DNA of 64,000 bases from Conchocele bisecta (GCA_029237695.1 CM055265.1:77804447-77868446); one strand, 5' to 3'. Positions 33,366-45,419 are shown, numbered from the stretch's first letter. A program made the numbers and translations. Notes: generated by a model not told the origin, from the letters alone.

Positions 33366-34436
33366 GATGCATGATCACGTGGTTACAACAACAACAACGT
33401 CGCCCACTCCAAAGTAAGTATTATTTCATGTTTTCCTTAATATGCAACGGATTTTGATGAAATATGCAAACGTGTCTTCATGAGCTGCATTTGGTGATGT
33501 AGGGACTTTGGCACAGACACGGAAATCGATTCTTCGCAAAAATGACAGAAGTTTGGGCGAAAATAAAGAGACCACCAAATGCAGCTTAACAAGACGCGTT
33601 TGGTGCGCCATATTTCATCAAAATCCGTTTGATTGATTCTTCGCAAAAACGACATAAGTCTGTGCCAAACTTCCTAGCCACGGAGTTTACATAGATAGAT
33701 GACAGTTTACCACCAGCTGGAGTCTGAATTTAAGTGCCGTACAACACAGGAAAGTGCATTTCGAAGAGCTCAACAATAGGACAACCCCCTAGTTGCGAAC
33801 GGTAACTATTGCAAGTACTGCCGTAAAGATGTACGGGAGTATATTGCAAGGGTTACCTTCGCAGCTAGACAACCTCCGATGAAATATGCAAACGCGTCTT
33901 CATGAGCTGCATTTGGTGATCTAGGGAGTTTGGCACAGACCTACGTCGTTTTTGCGAAGAATCGAGTCGGAGACACGGATGAAATATGCAAACACGTCTT
34001 CATGAGCTGCATTTGGTGATCTAGGGAGTTTGGCACAGACTTACGTCGTTTTTGCGAAGAATCGAGTCGGAGACACGGAAATCGATTCTTCGCAAAAATG
34101 ACAGAAGTTTGGGCGAAAATAAAGAGACCACCAAATGCAGCTTAACAAGACGCGTTTGGTGCGCCATATTTCATCAAAATCCGTTTGGTTGATTCTTTGC
34201 AAAAACGACATATGTCTGTGCCAAACTTCCTAGCCACGGAGTTTACATAGATAGATGACAGTTTACCACCAACTGGAGTCTGAATTTAAGTGCCGTACAG
34301 CACAGGAAAGTGCATTTCGAAGAGCTCAACAATAGGACAACCCCCTAGTTGCGAAGGTAACTATTGCAATTACTGCCGTAAAGATGTACGGGAGTATATT
34401 GCAAGGGTACCTTCGCAGCTAGACAACCTCCACCCC
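33366..34436. mobile_element. Element G copies fused to N hairpins, tandemly duplicated
   Basis: GATGAAATATGCAAACNCGT with the following GAGCTGCATTTGGTGAT starts at about 33456, 33879 and 33978. The 33456-33878 block (G right part plus an N hairpin GTTGCGAACGGTAACTATTG … GTTACCTTCGCAGC) is repeated as 33978-34436, with a 99-bp partial unit between. Only the first has the G left terminus (CATGATCACGTGGTTACAAC). Confidence 0.82.
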
Positions 34437-34440
34437 CCCC

Positions 34441-35039
34441 CCCGTTCCCCAAATGCTGGATCCGCCCCTGACCGAAGATAAATCGCCAGACGCCGTTTCA
34501 AGACGTAGTCTCACGATGAACACTCAGCAATAGAGATCTTTGCCCATCTTAAAGGTTAGTAAACAGAAAAGTCAGTTCACAACGGACCGTCTCAGGATCT
34601 CCACAGTGTATGGATAGTTTCTGATATGTTTGTGACAAAAGTATCATTCCTTTAACATAACAGGGTCCATTCCATTCGAATTTGGGTAAATAAGTTAATG
34701 GCAAGAAGGGGCTGACATAAAAAGAAATATGGTTGTAAATGGGGACATTGTGGCTAATGACGGCCATGGCCAATCTAATTCCTGGTCACACCACAAATTC
34801 AGAATGCAATAAAAGAGAGACTTAGCATACGGGTCAAACAGCTGCAGAACGGTTCTTATGCAGAGCGAGACAAAACAACAACGATAGTTTCACAATGCAT
34901 GTATAGAATTGAACAAGAACGTCATTTTCAAAAGAAAAACAGTTGATGTATGGATGATACGAGTATGTCATGTCACGCGTGGTCATTGTCACTTATAACC
35001 ACTACCCAAAATACATACTCTAATTCCAATGACGAATTG
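34441..35039. other. Intronic stretch, nothing recognised
   Basis: Begins with CCGTTCCCCAAATGCTGGATCCGCCCC, the end of an N-type element; the rest is unremarkable. Confidence 0.5.
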
Positions 35040-35199
35040 TACGGAGCCCAGCATGGGACATTGATTTTTTTTATTAATTCGTTCCCACGAAATAACAATT
35101 CGTTCCCTCAATGTAACAATTCGTTCCATCGAATTAACAATTCGTTCCCACGATATAACAATTCGTTCCCTCGAATTGACAATTCGTTCCCACGAATCG
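35040..35199. mobile_element. Element B, copy 4 (left arm only)
   Basis: TACGGAGCCCAGCATGGGAC followed by six 21-bp units; stops at CACGAATCGC without a right arm. Confidence 0.85.
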
Positions 35200-35282
35200 C
35201 TATGCATATATCAAATATGAATACGAACGCTACATTTCTCTATATTCTATAATATGCGCATATAGAGAATGTTTGTCATTAA

Positions 35283-35513
35283 CCCTTTCATCCCTAAGTA
35301 ACTGGAATGGACTGTGATATGCTAATTTTCCGACCAATCCAAGCATCACAAAATGATTTTCAGATAAGTCCATTTATGAAAAAGGTATGTTTATGTTCCA
35401 GAAAATATAAAAACTACTTGCAAAAAGTGCAGATCCTGATGAGACGGCTCGTCACGAGCCGGCTCATCTGGATCTGCACTGTTTGCAAGCCCGCTATTAT
35501 CGGGTTCAAGGGG
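35283..35513. mobile_element. Foldback element C, copy 4
   Basis: TTAA at 35279-35282 and 35514-35517, GATGAGACGGCTCGTCACGA hairpin intact. The 170-codon frame at 35307-35819 is largely this element and is not a gene. Confidence 0.87.
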
Positions 35514-35517
35514 TTAA

Positions 35518-36138
35518 ACAGCAAAATATGCATGTGTACATACAGTACATATATCGTATGTTTTGGTTATGATCCTCCTAATCAACACGCGCGGTGTGTG
35601 AACTATATGCGCAAAGGTCCCGGCAAAGCGTTTGTGCATGTTTTCTATCAGCCTCTTCCTACTGTGTGTATTCGCGAGGACAATCGGAGTGTGTGTATAC
35701 ACGATTTGGCAATGGATGGTCTCTGCAAGGCAGGCCGATCGATGGCGGACAGCGCCTACAGAAGAATCAATGAACGCCGTCTCTCGCCTATTCCCATTGC
35801 TGATAGTTGGATCCGGTGAGTGTATGCAGACGACATGTTGTCTCACTCCGTTCCTAAATGCTTGATGTACTAGTATATGTAAATGTGGCGTGTTATCATT
35901 GGGAATGCTGACTGGTTAAATGTCGTCCATTTTATACATAGCTTGGTAGCACTTTAGTATCATTTCCGATGACTGATGCTGAAGTGCTTCTAAACCATAT
36001 TTTATTGAGGTTATTTTATATTTTAAGGTTAGTTGTGCTTAATTTTGATAGTGTTCATTGCGCTTTATCTCCGATGTTAATGTCTGTTCATGATCACAAA
36101 CCACTCACGCGTGTCTTGAAGTAGTCCTTTGCCTGTTT
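35518..36138. other. Intronic stretch with a K relic
   Basis: 35930-36010 keeps GCACTTTAGTATCATTTCC and its partner GAAGTGCTTCTAAACCATAT, a degraded K hairpin. Otherwise nothing. Confidence 0.5.
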
Positions 36139-36140
36139 TA

Positions 36141-36392
36141 CAGTGGAACCTCTCTAAACCGGACACCCTGTGAACCTCCCATTTACAGTGGAAACTCTAA
36201 ACCGGACACCCTGAGGATCTCCCATTTACAGTGGAACCTCTCTAAACTGGACACCCTGTGGACCTCCCATTTACAGTGAAAACTATCTAAATCGGACACC
36301 CTGTGGACCGCCCATTTACAATGGCACCTCTCTAAAGCGGACACCCTGGAGGCCTCCCATTTACAATGGAACCTCTCTAAAGCGGACACCCC
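36141..36392. repeat. Tandem array of half-elements D
   Basis: Five direct units of about 50 bp, each CATTTACAGTGGAACCTCTC, CTAAACCGGACACCCTG and CCTCC. Normally D is a palindrome; here only one arm is amplified head-to-tail. The minus frame repeating ERFHCKWE is a by-product. Confidence 0.87.
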
Positions 36393-36394
36393 GG

Positions 36395-36665
36395 GGACGA
36401 ATTGTTAATTTGTGGGAACGAATTGTTATATCGTGGGAACGAATTGTTATATCGTGGGAACGAATTGTTAATTCGAGGGAACGAATTGCTAACTTGAGGG
36501 AACGAATTGTCATTTCGTGTGAACGAATTGTTAATTCGAGAGAACGAATGGTTATATCATGGGAACGATTTGTTAATTCGAGGGAACGAATTGTTAAATT
36601 GAGGGAACGAATTGTTATTTGGTGGGAACGAATTAATAAAAAAAGATCCATGTCTCCTGCGTACA
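36395..36665. mobile_element. Element B, copy 5 (right part)
   Basis: Eleven 21-bp units in reverse orientation ending AATTAATAAAAAAAGATCCA and CTCCTGCGTAC; the TACGGAG ends are lost. It abuts the D array directly. Confidence 0.85.
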
Positions 36666-36767
36666 TTTGCATAGTTGTAATCACACTAAATTACTATTTA
36701 TTACTGCGAATGCCCATTATATGCAATCACTGAGCATAACTCGAGGAAGTTACTACTGTAGTGTTCA

Positions 36768-37209
36768 TGGGCGGATTCAGGGGGGGGGGGCGGACCCGGC
36801 GCGACACACCCCCCCCCCCCCGCCCCCCACCCTAAAATTTGCCGAGTAAAGATTTTTTACAAGTTACAAGGCACGTTTCATGCCAAGTGCCATGTATTCC
36901 ATGCATTTTTCGGTAGTTTTCTTATTGTTTCAAAATTTAAACGTTTTCAATCAAAAATCATGTCTAAACATACTGTGAAAGTGTCAATATTTTTCCTCCA
37001 TAATGCGCCAGAACGCAGGAAATGCGATGTAGATTTCAAAATATTTCCGGGACCCCCCTAGCGCTATCCTGAGCTCCGCTCGGTCGACTATTTTGCAATA
37101 CTTGACTATATTATCTAACGAGCTTCGTTCGATAATATAGTCAAGTATTGCAAAATAGTTACGCCCACCCCCCCCCCCCCCCCAACCCGAAATCCTGGAT
37201 CCGCGCCTG
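36768..37209. mobile_element. Element O, copy 2 (inverted to copy 1)
   Basis: CATGGGCGGATTCAGGGGGG to AATCCTGGATCCGCGCCTGG. Shares the AAACGTTTTCAATCAAAAATC interior and the TATAGTCAAGTATTGC hairpin. Confidence 0.84.
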
Positions 37210-38701
37210 GTGTTGTTTCGTAATCTACAAAATGTTACGTTTCTACCACACTAAATCAAGCCGATATTCATTGGCGGCCATAAGTTGTTCCATGATTAAA
37301 TAATAATCCATGTTGCGTTATACCTTATACACAGCTTGCTTGCAGAACCTGTTCAAACATACTAACTAATATACTTCACAAGCATGTAGCTATATCTATT
37401 CCACATTATTTAGGTAGGAAGCATAATTTTTGTTGTTGTTTTTAAAAAAAATATTCTGAGCATGTTTGGCATGTGACGTATCTTAAAATCCAGCCATAGC
37501 TGGCTGGTCACATGATTGAATATAGTGTTGTTAACAACAAGTAAGCATATACATGTATGCTTTAGTGTAGATCCAGGGTAGATGATGGACATATAGGTGT
37601 TAAAACATATATCAACGCACGGAAACTAACAATGTATTTACTTGGTAAAATGTTATATTAGGTTATACAGCAATATAGCAATTGCTATATAGCAAAAAAT
37701 CGATAGTGGGCGCCAACCGCAACCTTATGACATGCTATACAGCTGGTAAGAATTGTCATTCGATAAATGAAAACGCGAATCTCGATGAGGTTACTGGTAT
37801 AGTTTAGGCAGCAGAGGCTGGTGGAATTTACATCACCGCACCGGGAACTCCAGTGTAGCTCTGTTCAACTCACAGTCTGGTATAGGCGGTATTTGAATCT
37901 AGTCGACGACAGGAGAAACCACGCAATCATGTGTTATAAACAATGACTGCATACCGACAGAACAATTGCTTGGTGCGTCTATATTTTTGGCATGTTTTGG
38001 AAACGGACAAGCACTGTTGACATGATCAGACTGAACGGCTGTGCAGTCTGATCCTGGTCGACAGTGTTTACTGTCGGTCTTGACGTGTGTTTTACCGTTC
38101 CATGCTACTATCGGAGACTGGTATCTCACAATCAATATAGAATCTTGTTCCCCATATTGCAAGTGGCTGGCAACAGGTTGGGGAACAGTTTTCAACGACT
38201 GTATGCTCATTCATTAACCGATGACTTGTGTTATGTAGCTAGGTTACATCTATGCACAATCATGAGCGTGCAGCGATGTGTTGCGCTATAATGTAATTGT
38301 GGGAAATAGCGAGAGCTTGAGATGTTGATTTCTCTGGTGCGGTATGCCTTCATCTCGAACTGCTGCGCTATAAATAACCGTACAGAGAAAATCAATGGCG
38401 GGATCGTTAACTGTAGCATACACGAATACGTGTCTTCAGGCTGACGATATTGACGGCCACCGCCCCATGAGGAACTGAATACAAGGCTAGAGAATGGAGT
38501 CTGTTTTCAGAAAAGCTAATACTTGTATATGTGAAATATATAATACATGTACACTATTATATCAAAATAGCTTTTTTTATTCACACTAGTATACAATGTA
38601 CGTTTATATGTAATTCTTCTCGCATATACATGTATATACACAAACCAAAATAGTATGGTAGTTTTCTCTTTGTAAGAATAGCTAATACGTGTCTGTGTTA
38701 C
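37210..38701. other. Intronic stretch, nothing recognised
   Basis: About 1.5 kb without element ends or coding domains; one of the least repetitive parts of intron 2. An imperfect GATCAGACTG … CAGTCTGATC hairpin lies at 38024-38054. Confidence 0.45.
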
Positions 38702-39020
38702 CAGGGGCGGATCCAGCATTTGGGGAACGTGTGTTGTCTAGTTGCGAAGGTAACTCTTGCAATCTACTCCGGTACAGCCCATAGCTAGCCACGGACGGTA
38801 CGGGAGTAATTGCAAGAGTTACGGTTCGCAACTAGGGGATTGTCCTCTTCGAAATGTACGTTCCTGTGTTTTACGGCATTTAAATTCAGACTCGAACTGG
38901 TGGTAAACTGTGATCTATATAAACTCTGTGGCTGAACGTGGGAGGGGGGGGGGGTGGAAGGGGGGGGGAAGAACCCCGGTACCCCACCCCCACCCCCCAT
39001 CCCCGCCCCGCCCCTACATA
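38702..39020. mobile_element. Element N (GGGGCGGATCC ends)
   Basis: CAGGGGCGGATCCAGCATTT at left, G/C runs and CCCCGCCCC at right, internal hairpin CTAGTTGCGAAGGTAACTCT and GAGTTACGGTTCGCAACTAG. The same hairpin occurs at 33781-33870, 34348-34425 and 56063-56152. Confidence 0.72.
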
Positions 39021-39267
39021 CGTGTGTATGTTGACATATGCACGATCATTCCAGCTGTGATTACATAAACTATGATTTTAATAGCATTAATAAAGAGGGA
39101 GAGGGGGTGGGGTAAGTGTTAGAGATTGTGTGTGGGGGGGGGGGGGGGGTTGGAGTGCGGAGAAGATAATATAACTAAACTTAGATCCAAGTGTTGGGTG
39201 GCCGGGCAAGTCAATCAAAGAATGTTTAATTTCACTTATGAATCAATATCTTGACCGGTAGAGTACA

Positions 39268-39498
39268 GGGTCCCGTTTCACTAAACTTCGTACGACTAAA
39301 ATGTTCATAAGTACACATTTAGGATCGTCTGAAAATTTCAATTGATGGATTTACATTTATTGAACATAGGCTGCATATCAATAAATGTAAATCCAATAAT
39401 TGTTTACAAGAAAACATTGTTAATGTGAAATTTACAGACTATCATACTTTTGCACCTAAGAACTTCTTAGTCGTACGAAGTTTAGTGAAACGGCCCCC
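39268..39498. mobile_element. Foldback element A, copy 6
   Basis: GGGTCCCGTTTCACTAAACT to AGTTTAGTGAAACGGCCCCC-type ends; centre shortened. Confidence 0.88.
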
Positions 39499-39666
39499 TC
39501 GTATGGTCAGGATCAATACTCTGACCTCAGACCTTGAGATATGCACATTATTTACAAGTTGACCTGCCAGCATAGCCCCTGCTGGGATTGCCAACGAAAT
39601 TCACCGAACAACCGTGTTAACTATGAGGTTAACTATTTTTGACTTTAATTAATACCACAAAGTGAT

Positions 39667-39738
39667 GCAGTGAAATCTCTCTAAACCGGACACCCTGGGA
39701 GGTCCCCAGGGTGTCCGGTTTAGAGAGGTTCCATTGTA
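39667..39738. mobile_element. Foldback element D, copy 5
   Basis: AGTGAAATCTCTCTAAACCG to TTAGAGAGGTTCCATTGTA. A half-copy follows at 39838-39882. Confidence 0.82.
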
Positions 39739-39995
39739 AATAAGACATATAACCTTGCCAAAGCATGCGGGTGTGTTTTGCGAACTTGAACAGGCTATCA
39801 GAGATAGATGGCAATAACATCAGTAACTTTAAGGACACAGAGACTACAGGTGTGTCCGGTTTAAGAGATGTTCCACTGTAAATCTGACATATGACCTTGC
39901 AAAAGCATGCGGGTGTGTTTTGCGAACCTGAACAGGCGCTATTATCAGAGATAGATGACAATGACATCAGTAACATTAAGGACACATATACTACA

Positions 39996-40238
39996 GGGGC
40001 CCGTTTCACTAAACTTCGTACGACTAAAATGTTCGTAAGTGCAACATTATGATAGTCTGTAAAGTCTACATTAACACTGTTTTCTTGTAAACAATTATTG
40101 GATTTACATTTATTGAGCATAGGCTGCATATGCAGCCTATGCTCAATAAATGTAAATCCATCAATTGATATTTCCAGACGATCCTAAGTTTACACTTACG
40201 AACATTTTAGTCGCAAGAAGTTTAGTGAAACGGGCCCC
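39996..40238. mobile_element. Foldback element A, copy 7, beside a D half
   Basis: The most symmetrical copy: central ATAGGCTGCATATGCAGCCT (40118-40137) is a perfect palindrome. It is followed directly by TGGTTTGTCCGGTTTAGAGA, a D arm. Confidence 0.9.
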
Positions 40239-40277
40239 TGGTTTGTCCGGTTTAGAGAGGTTCTACTGTATTACCTA

Positions 40278-40527
40278 TTCGAGTGAGTGATATCGACGAG
40301 AAAATATTTAGTTTAAGTCAATACATTATTATTCTATTCTATTCCTATTCCGAGTGATATCACATATTTGAATGAATGATATCAACCTTTCGAATAGGTG
40401 ATATCACTCATTGAAGTGTGAATTGTGGATATCACTCGTTTGAATGGGTGATATCATTGCTTCAAAATGAAAGGGTGATATCACCTAAATTGAACGAGTG
40501 ATATCACCCATTCGAATAGGCGCTGGC
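40278..40527. repeat. GATATC-bearing array Y
   Basis: GTGATATCACTCA, GGATATCACTCGTTTGAATG and similar palindromic words recur at 20-28 bp spacing, in both orientations. The end GTGATATCACCCATTCGAAT mirrors ATTCGAGTGAGTGATATC at the start. Confidence 0.75.
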
Positions 40528-40599
40528 ATTAAATAGTATTAAAGACCAAAACGGCACCCTATAGTTATCAGAGTCTGTCATTCACTGAACTGTACATAT

Positions 40600-40795
40600 A
40601 TGTGGCTGTGACTGGAGAAATGTGGTGTATGGGATTAGTGATCAGTGTAGCTCCTGATCAAATAGCACACTCTTGTAGCCTGATAATGATTATATATTGT
40701 TTGTTAGGATGCAGTGTGTTTCACAGGCTGATCTGGACCTGCACTGGTCGCAAAAACCATAAGTCCCATTTCTCCAGTCACATCCACATATATGG
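40600..40795. mobile_element. Foldback element F, copy 5
   Basis: ATGTGGCTGTGACTGGAGAA to TTCTCCAGTCACATCCACAT. Confidence 0.8.
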
Positions 40796-41073
40796 GCCGC
40801 CGACTGAGCAACCGTACCGCATATGGTGTTTGAGCCAATTCCCACCCTTAAATATAAGCCGAATCGAATCGAAGCAACCGTACCATAGGACATTGGTTGT
40901 TCTAATGCACTCTATAAATATCACGCAATCTGATTGGCTGATGGTCATACATTACAGGTATGTCATTGTTGATGAACGGTCGCAAATTAATTAAGTATGT
41001 ATTCAATATTAAAGTTTGCAAAATAGTAAAGGAGTGCATTAGAAATAGGTTAACTGTATTGTAATTTTGAACT

Positions 41074-41170
41074 TTGCGGCGTATACAGAAAATGATAGGT
41101 CGGAAAACATGTTTAATGGCTCCGCTATCGCGTCGCCATTAAACAGATTTTCCAACCTATCATTTTCTGA
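41074..41170. repeat. Short foldback with near-perfect arms
   Basis: GCGGCGTATACAGAAAATGA and TCATTTTCTGATATACGCCGC enclose TTAATGGCTCCGCTATCGCG. Its right arm alone is seen at 10365-10400. Confidence 0.75.
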
Positions 41171-41624
41171 TATACGCCGCAAATTTCAAAATTCAACAGT
41201 TGCACAATGGACGAATCCGGTTGCGAACGGCAGTAATCAAGCCTGAATGGCGAACAGCGTATGCCCTGGTCAGACTGCGCACATGTACATGTTGATCTGG
41301 GCTACGCTGGTCACATAGAGATGTAGCGTGACAGGGATGGTTAAATGGTTAAACATACTCGTATTTATGTTTAGAAATTAGCAGAAATTCAGAGAAATAA
41401 AAACTGCCATGAAAACGAATCTAGATGGCCGCGGCCCGCATGTCGCACCCGCCGAGGCTTTGATAGTATACCGAAACACTTTAACCAAAAACTTTAACCC
41501 GGACGTACGCCAATGTGCCGACTATATCGCGCAGTCCGCCGCGCAGTCTGCAAGCGGGCGCGACAAAACATCGCATCGAAAGACATATTATAAGAGGTCT
41601 TTAATAATAGTGTACACTTTGTGT

Positions 41625-42010
41625 AGGGATTGTCACTGGAGAAATGGGGCTTATGACAGGTCTACCTAGCACTCGTGAAACATGGTAATGATTTGTTCAG
41701 CTCGTTAGACGCATGTTAGTTGGAATTGCGATCAGTGCAGACACTGAGCAGACTGCGAGGATGCGCTGGCTGAATTGTGCATAGACATAATTATCATATT
41801 GGCCAGACGCTGCATTTCTCCAGTCACAGACAATATATGAGACACGCCATGTGATCTTCGGACAGCTGCGTAATTTCGTGAAATACGTTTTACAATATTT
41901 TCCATAAATGGCGTCAAAAGTTGACACAATTTTCAGAAATTTTGTCAACTTTTGACTTTATTTCTGAAAAAATATGGAACATTTTGTAAACATATTTAAT
42001 GAAATGAGAC
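41625..42010. mobile_element. F copy 6 followed by R copy 3
   Basis: F: GATTGTCACTGGAGAAATGG to CATTTCTCCAGTCACAGAC (41627-41832). R: 41836-42010, GTCAAAAGTTGACACAATTT and its complement. Confidence 0.7.
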
Positions 42011-42568
42011 TAGTTATGCATCTAATACACCAGTAATTTGTTATTTCGGAAACGGATTCAGCGACCAAATAAATCGACGGTCAATCGCCCACACTGTGCA
42101 TCAGTGACCAGTAACATTTTCAACCCCCATCACCATAAATATACAGACCAATGTACATGTAGTATATGAACTCATTTGTTAATTGTGTTTAACGGCTTAC
42201 AACAGCTAAGGTAATGTTATGCCGGGTCAACGGGGTCGAGTCCCGACCGTATATCACCTGTATGAATGGTGGGTGGGGAGGGTGCGGTGCGGTGCCCGAT
42301 TTCAGGTCTGAATAATTACATAAATAATTGTATATATTCTGCCCTGAAATCGGCACTATTGGTATGGTGTCAGGTCCTCACCATACCGGAGTCACGTATC
42401 CCCATTTCCTAAAAGTAATATGATTAGTACTAATATTACTACTCTTATAATGGGTATAACCGGATTCAACTCTCACGTAAAAGAAGCCAACAGAAGAAAC
42501 GGAGGGCCAAACCAAACTATGGATATCGGGATATCGGGATTTCGGTACTGAATGAACACCATCGTTAA
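42011..42568. other. Intronic stretch, nothing recognised
   Basis: A GGTGCGGTGCGGTGCC run (42278-42296) and an ATTTCAGGTCTGAA … CCCTGAAAT hairpin around 42299-42350 are the only structures noted. Confidence 0.45.
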
Positions 42569-42815
42569 ATGTGGCTGTGACTGAAGAAATGGGGCTTATG
42601 CGATTTGCATCCAGTGTAGATCCGGATCAGGTTGTGCATCCATCCGGACTGTCTGATCAAGATCTGCACTGTTTACATTATCGTCAATGAAACGCCCGCA
42701 ATGCTTCTAACAAGCATTACATATCGTTATTATGCTAAGAGAGTGCTATTTGACCTACAAGCTTCACTGGTCACAAATCCCATACGCCCCATTTCTCCAG
42801 TCACAGACAATAATT
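42569..42815. mobile_element. Foldback element F, copy 7
   Basis: ATGTGGCTGTGACTGAAGAA to CATTTCTCCAGTCACAGAC, TTGTGCATCCATCCGGACTG centre. Confidence 0.78.
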
Positions 42816-42946
42816 ACCATTCGCATGCTCCCAACCTGCCGCCCGCAAACCGAAACCATGGACTCATTTAATTGAACCAAATTATGTTAAATGGATACCA
42901 TCAATAACACATATCTGAAGCTGTCGGATGTAAACATTCGGAACCT

Positions 42947-43431
42947 GGGGGCCGTTTCACTAAACTTCTTACGACTAAAATGTTCGTAAGTGCAAAATTA
43001 TGATAGTCTGTAAATTTCACATTAACATTGTTTTCTTGTAAATAATTATTGGATTTACATTTATTGACCATAGGCATATGCTCAATAAATGTAAATCCAT
43101 AAATTGAAATTTACAGACGATCTTAAATTTGCACTTACGAACATTTTAGTCGTAATAAGTTTAGTGAAACGGGCCCCAGGGGGGGGGGGGGGCCCGTTTC
43201 ACTAAACATCGTACGACTAAAATGTTCGTAAGTGCTAATTTAGGATCATCTGCGAATTGCACTTGATGTATTTACATTTATTGAGCATATGCTGCATATA
43301 CAGCCTATGCTCAATACATGTAAAGGCAATCATTGTTTACAAGAAAACATTGGTAATGTAAAATGTACAGACTATCATAATTTTGCACTTACGAACATTT
43401 TAGTCGTAGAAAGTTTAGTGAAACGGGCCCC
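42947..43431. mobile_element. Two elements A back to back (copies 8 and 9)
   Basis: Copy 8 is 42947-43177, copy 9 about 43186-43431. They are separated only by a G run (43179-43192). Each has its own full ends, so this is two insertions rather than one long element. Confidence 0.9.
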
Positions 43432-43551
43432 TGGGCTTTACTACCGTCTTGGACTTTAATTTGGCTCCCTAAAAAGATACAGTGCTACATCGGTGTCTAA
43501 ATTTCGAACAACGTATGCCCTGATCAGACTTCGCGGATACGCAGGCTTACT

Positions 43552-43856
43552 GTAGCCTATTTCACCAACATTGCAAAGTATACTTATCTAGCAAAGTACA
43601 CTTTGAGGGACTAATCATTTATTTTTCCTACAATGCATTCTTTCATATAGAACTAACCACTGCATATATTTGATGATTAAAAGTATGCAGAATTATTATA
43701 CTGAATGTATTACATTATCACAGCCAAAATGGCTGTGATAATGTAATAAATTCAGTATAATAAAAAATAATAAATTTATCCTAAAACTGAAAATGTCTCC
43801 CTCAAAGTATACTTTGCTAGAAAAGTATACTTTGCAATGTTGGTGAAATAGGCTAC
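43552..43856. mobile_element. Foldback element E, copy 5, nested in an F relic
   Basis: GTAGCCTATTTCACCAACAT to ATGTTGGTGAAATAGGCTAC, inside an F-related hairpin (GCCCTGATCAGACTTCGC … GCTGGTCGC). Confidence 0.88.
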
Positions 43857-43934
43857 TAGGGTAACGCTGGTCGCATACGTTGCAAATTACATTGTCTCAG
43901 CCATATAAGGCATAACAAAACATAACATAACACA

Positions 43935-44266
43935 AATATTACTAAATGATTATATCTGTATAGCGGGCACTTGTAACGTTTATTTTTTGGTGTGCAATAA
44001 CCATACTTTACAATCTGTCGAAAATATTATTTTTTCAGAGGACGCATTTAATTAGTATAAATAATTAAAACATATCATGCCTCGTTTGCATATGAAATTA
44101 GCCTGATGCCACCGCGAGTCACTATCAGTAACAAACATATTACTAAATGATTATATCTGTATAGCGGGCATTTGTAATTTTTAGAACTGGTGGAATAGTG
44201 ACACAATTATACACTTATTTAATTCCTATAAAGAACAATTTGTGCCTACTGAGTGGGCATGTACCT
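43935..44266 (-). mobile_element. Element J, truncated copy with one TTAA end
   Basis: The right end TACTGAGTGGGCATGTACCT is followed by TTAA (44267-44270). The word ATTACTAAATGATTATATCT occurs twice (43939, 44140), an internal duplication or composite. Confidence 0.8.
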
Positions 44267-44359
44267 TTAAACACGAAGGATCGAAAATAAACATTTTTAA
44301 ACACCAACAATGAGTAGGGTCGGCTGCATATTCATAGGTAGGGTCGTGTTGTCGGGTTT

Positions 44360-44530
44360 TTTTTAATATAGGAATGAATGGCCCTTTTCTTGAATTTATA
44401 GGGGTATAAACTTGGAAAAGTCGCGGGAATACTGGACGAAGGCCGGAAGGCCTCGTCCAGTATTCCCGCGACTTTTCCAAGTTTATATCCCCGATAAATT
44501 AAACAAAAAGGCCATTCATTCCTTATAATT
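44360..44530. repeat. Foldback with GTCGCGGGAATACTGGACGA arms
   Basis: Arms of about 75 bp meet at GGCCGGAAGGCC (44439-44450) and extend out to GGAATGAATGGCC and GGCCATTCATTCC. Single copy in the window. Confidence 0.82.
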
Positions 44531-44704
44531 CCAGCATTTGAAATAAATTGATCAATAAAATGTGTTTATTTTCCGTTTTCTTAAGAATTATTTTAACTGC
44601 GCCTCACGGTTACGGAAAGTAGTTCGGCGTGGGAGTTTACTTGGATATAAACTTTGGACAGAGACTTGCTACGGGCCAATCAAATGTTAGGGAATTGTGT
44701 AAAT

Positions 44705-44893
44705 ATTTGTGTGCATCCGCACAGTCTGATCAGGATCTGCACTGTTCGCCATTCCATCAATTAAACACCCGTCATGTTTCTAACAAGCAATATTGATCGT
44801 TATTAAGCTACATGAGTGTGCTATTTGATAAGGAGCTAGATAGGTAATAAATCCCATAAGCCCCCATTTTCTCCAGTCACAGCCATATATAGC
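44705..44893. mobile_element. Foldback element F, copy 8 (left truncated)
   Basis: CATCCGCACAGTCTGATCAG to TTCTCCAGTCACAGCCATAT. A 23-base G run follows at 44951-44973. Confidence 0.75.
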
Positions 44894-45080
44894 ATAAACT
44901 ACCCCATAAATAGACGCGCATGTTGTTATTGGCTCTGATCGGATACTAATGGGGGGGGGGGGGGGGGGGGGGGCTATATATACAGGCATGTATGTTGAAA
45001 AAATATTATTTAACTGCCATAAGCGCCATATTTGCAGACCCAGACTACGTGACAAGCGCATTATCATGGGTATGACTAGA

Positions 45081-45174
45081 GTGGGGTCAGCGTGTAAGTG
45101 CACACACGAACGAACACGACAGGTTGGTTCCAACCTGTCGTGTTCGTTCGTGTGTGCACTTACACACTGACCCC
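45081..45174. repeat. 94-bp palindrome, copy 1
   Basis: GTGGGGTCAGCGTGTAAGTG to CACTTACACACTGACCCCAC, centre GGTTGGTTCCAACC. Nearly perfect. A second copy is at 51926-52022. Confidence 0.88.
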
Positions 45175-45185
45175 ACTTTAGCTGA

Positions 45186-45415
45186 CCTAAGCCTTTCAAC
45201 ACTACATATCTCTGTTATGATGTTTGCAAACAGTGTATATCCAAATGAGCCGGCTCGTAACGATCTGCACGTTTTTACAAGTAATTTTCATAGTTTTTAG
45301 AAGAAAAAAAACACCATTTTATAAATGGACTAGTCTGAAAATCATTTTGTGATGACTTAATTGGTCGGAAAATGAACGTTTTACAGTCCATTACAGTTAC
45401 TTAGGCTTGAAAGGG
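45186..45415. mobile_element. Foldback element C, copy 5 (reverse, left end mutated)
   Basis: CTAAGCCTTTCAAC replaces the usual TTAACCCTTTCAA; right end GAAAGGG then TTAA (45416-45419). Part of the GAGCCGGCTCGTAACGA hairpin is lost. Confidence 0.78.
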
Positions 45416-45419
45416 TTAA

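Noticed and set aside
35307..35819. 170-codon + frame
   Set aside because: Its first half is element C, copies of which are non-coding elsewhere; no domain in the rest.
41409..41669. 86-codon + frame with RGPHVAPAEALIVYR
   Set aside because: No domain recognised; its end enters an F element.
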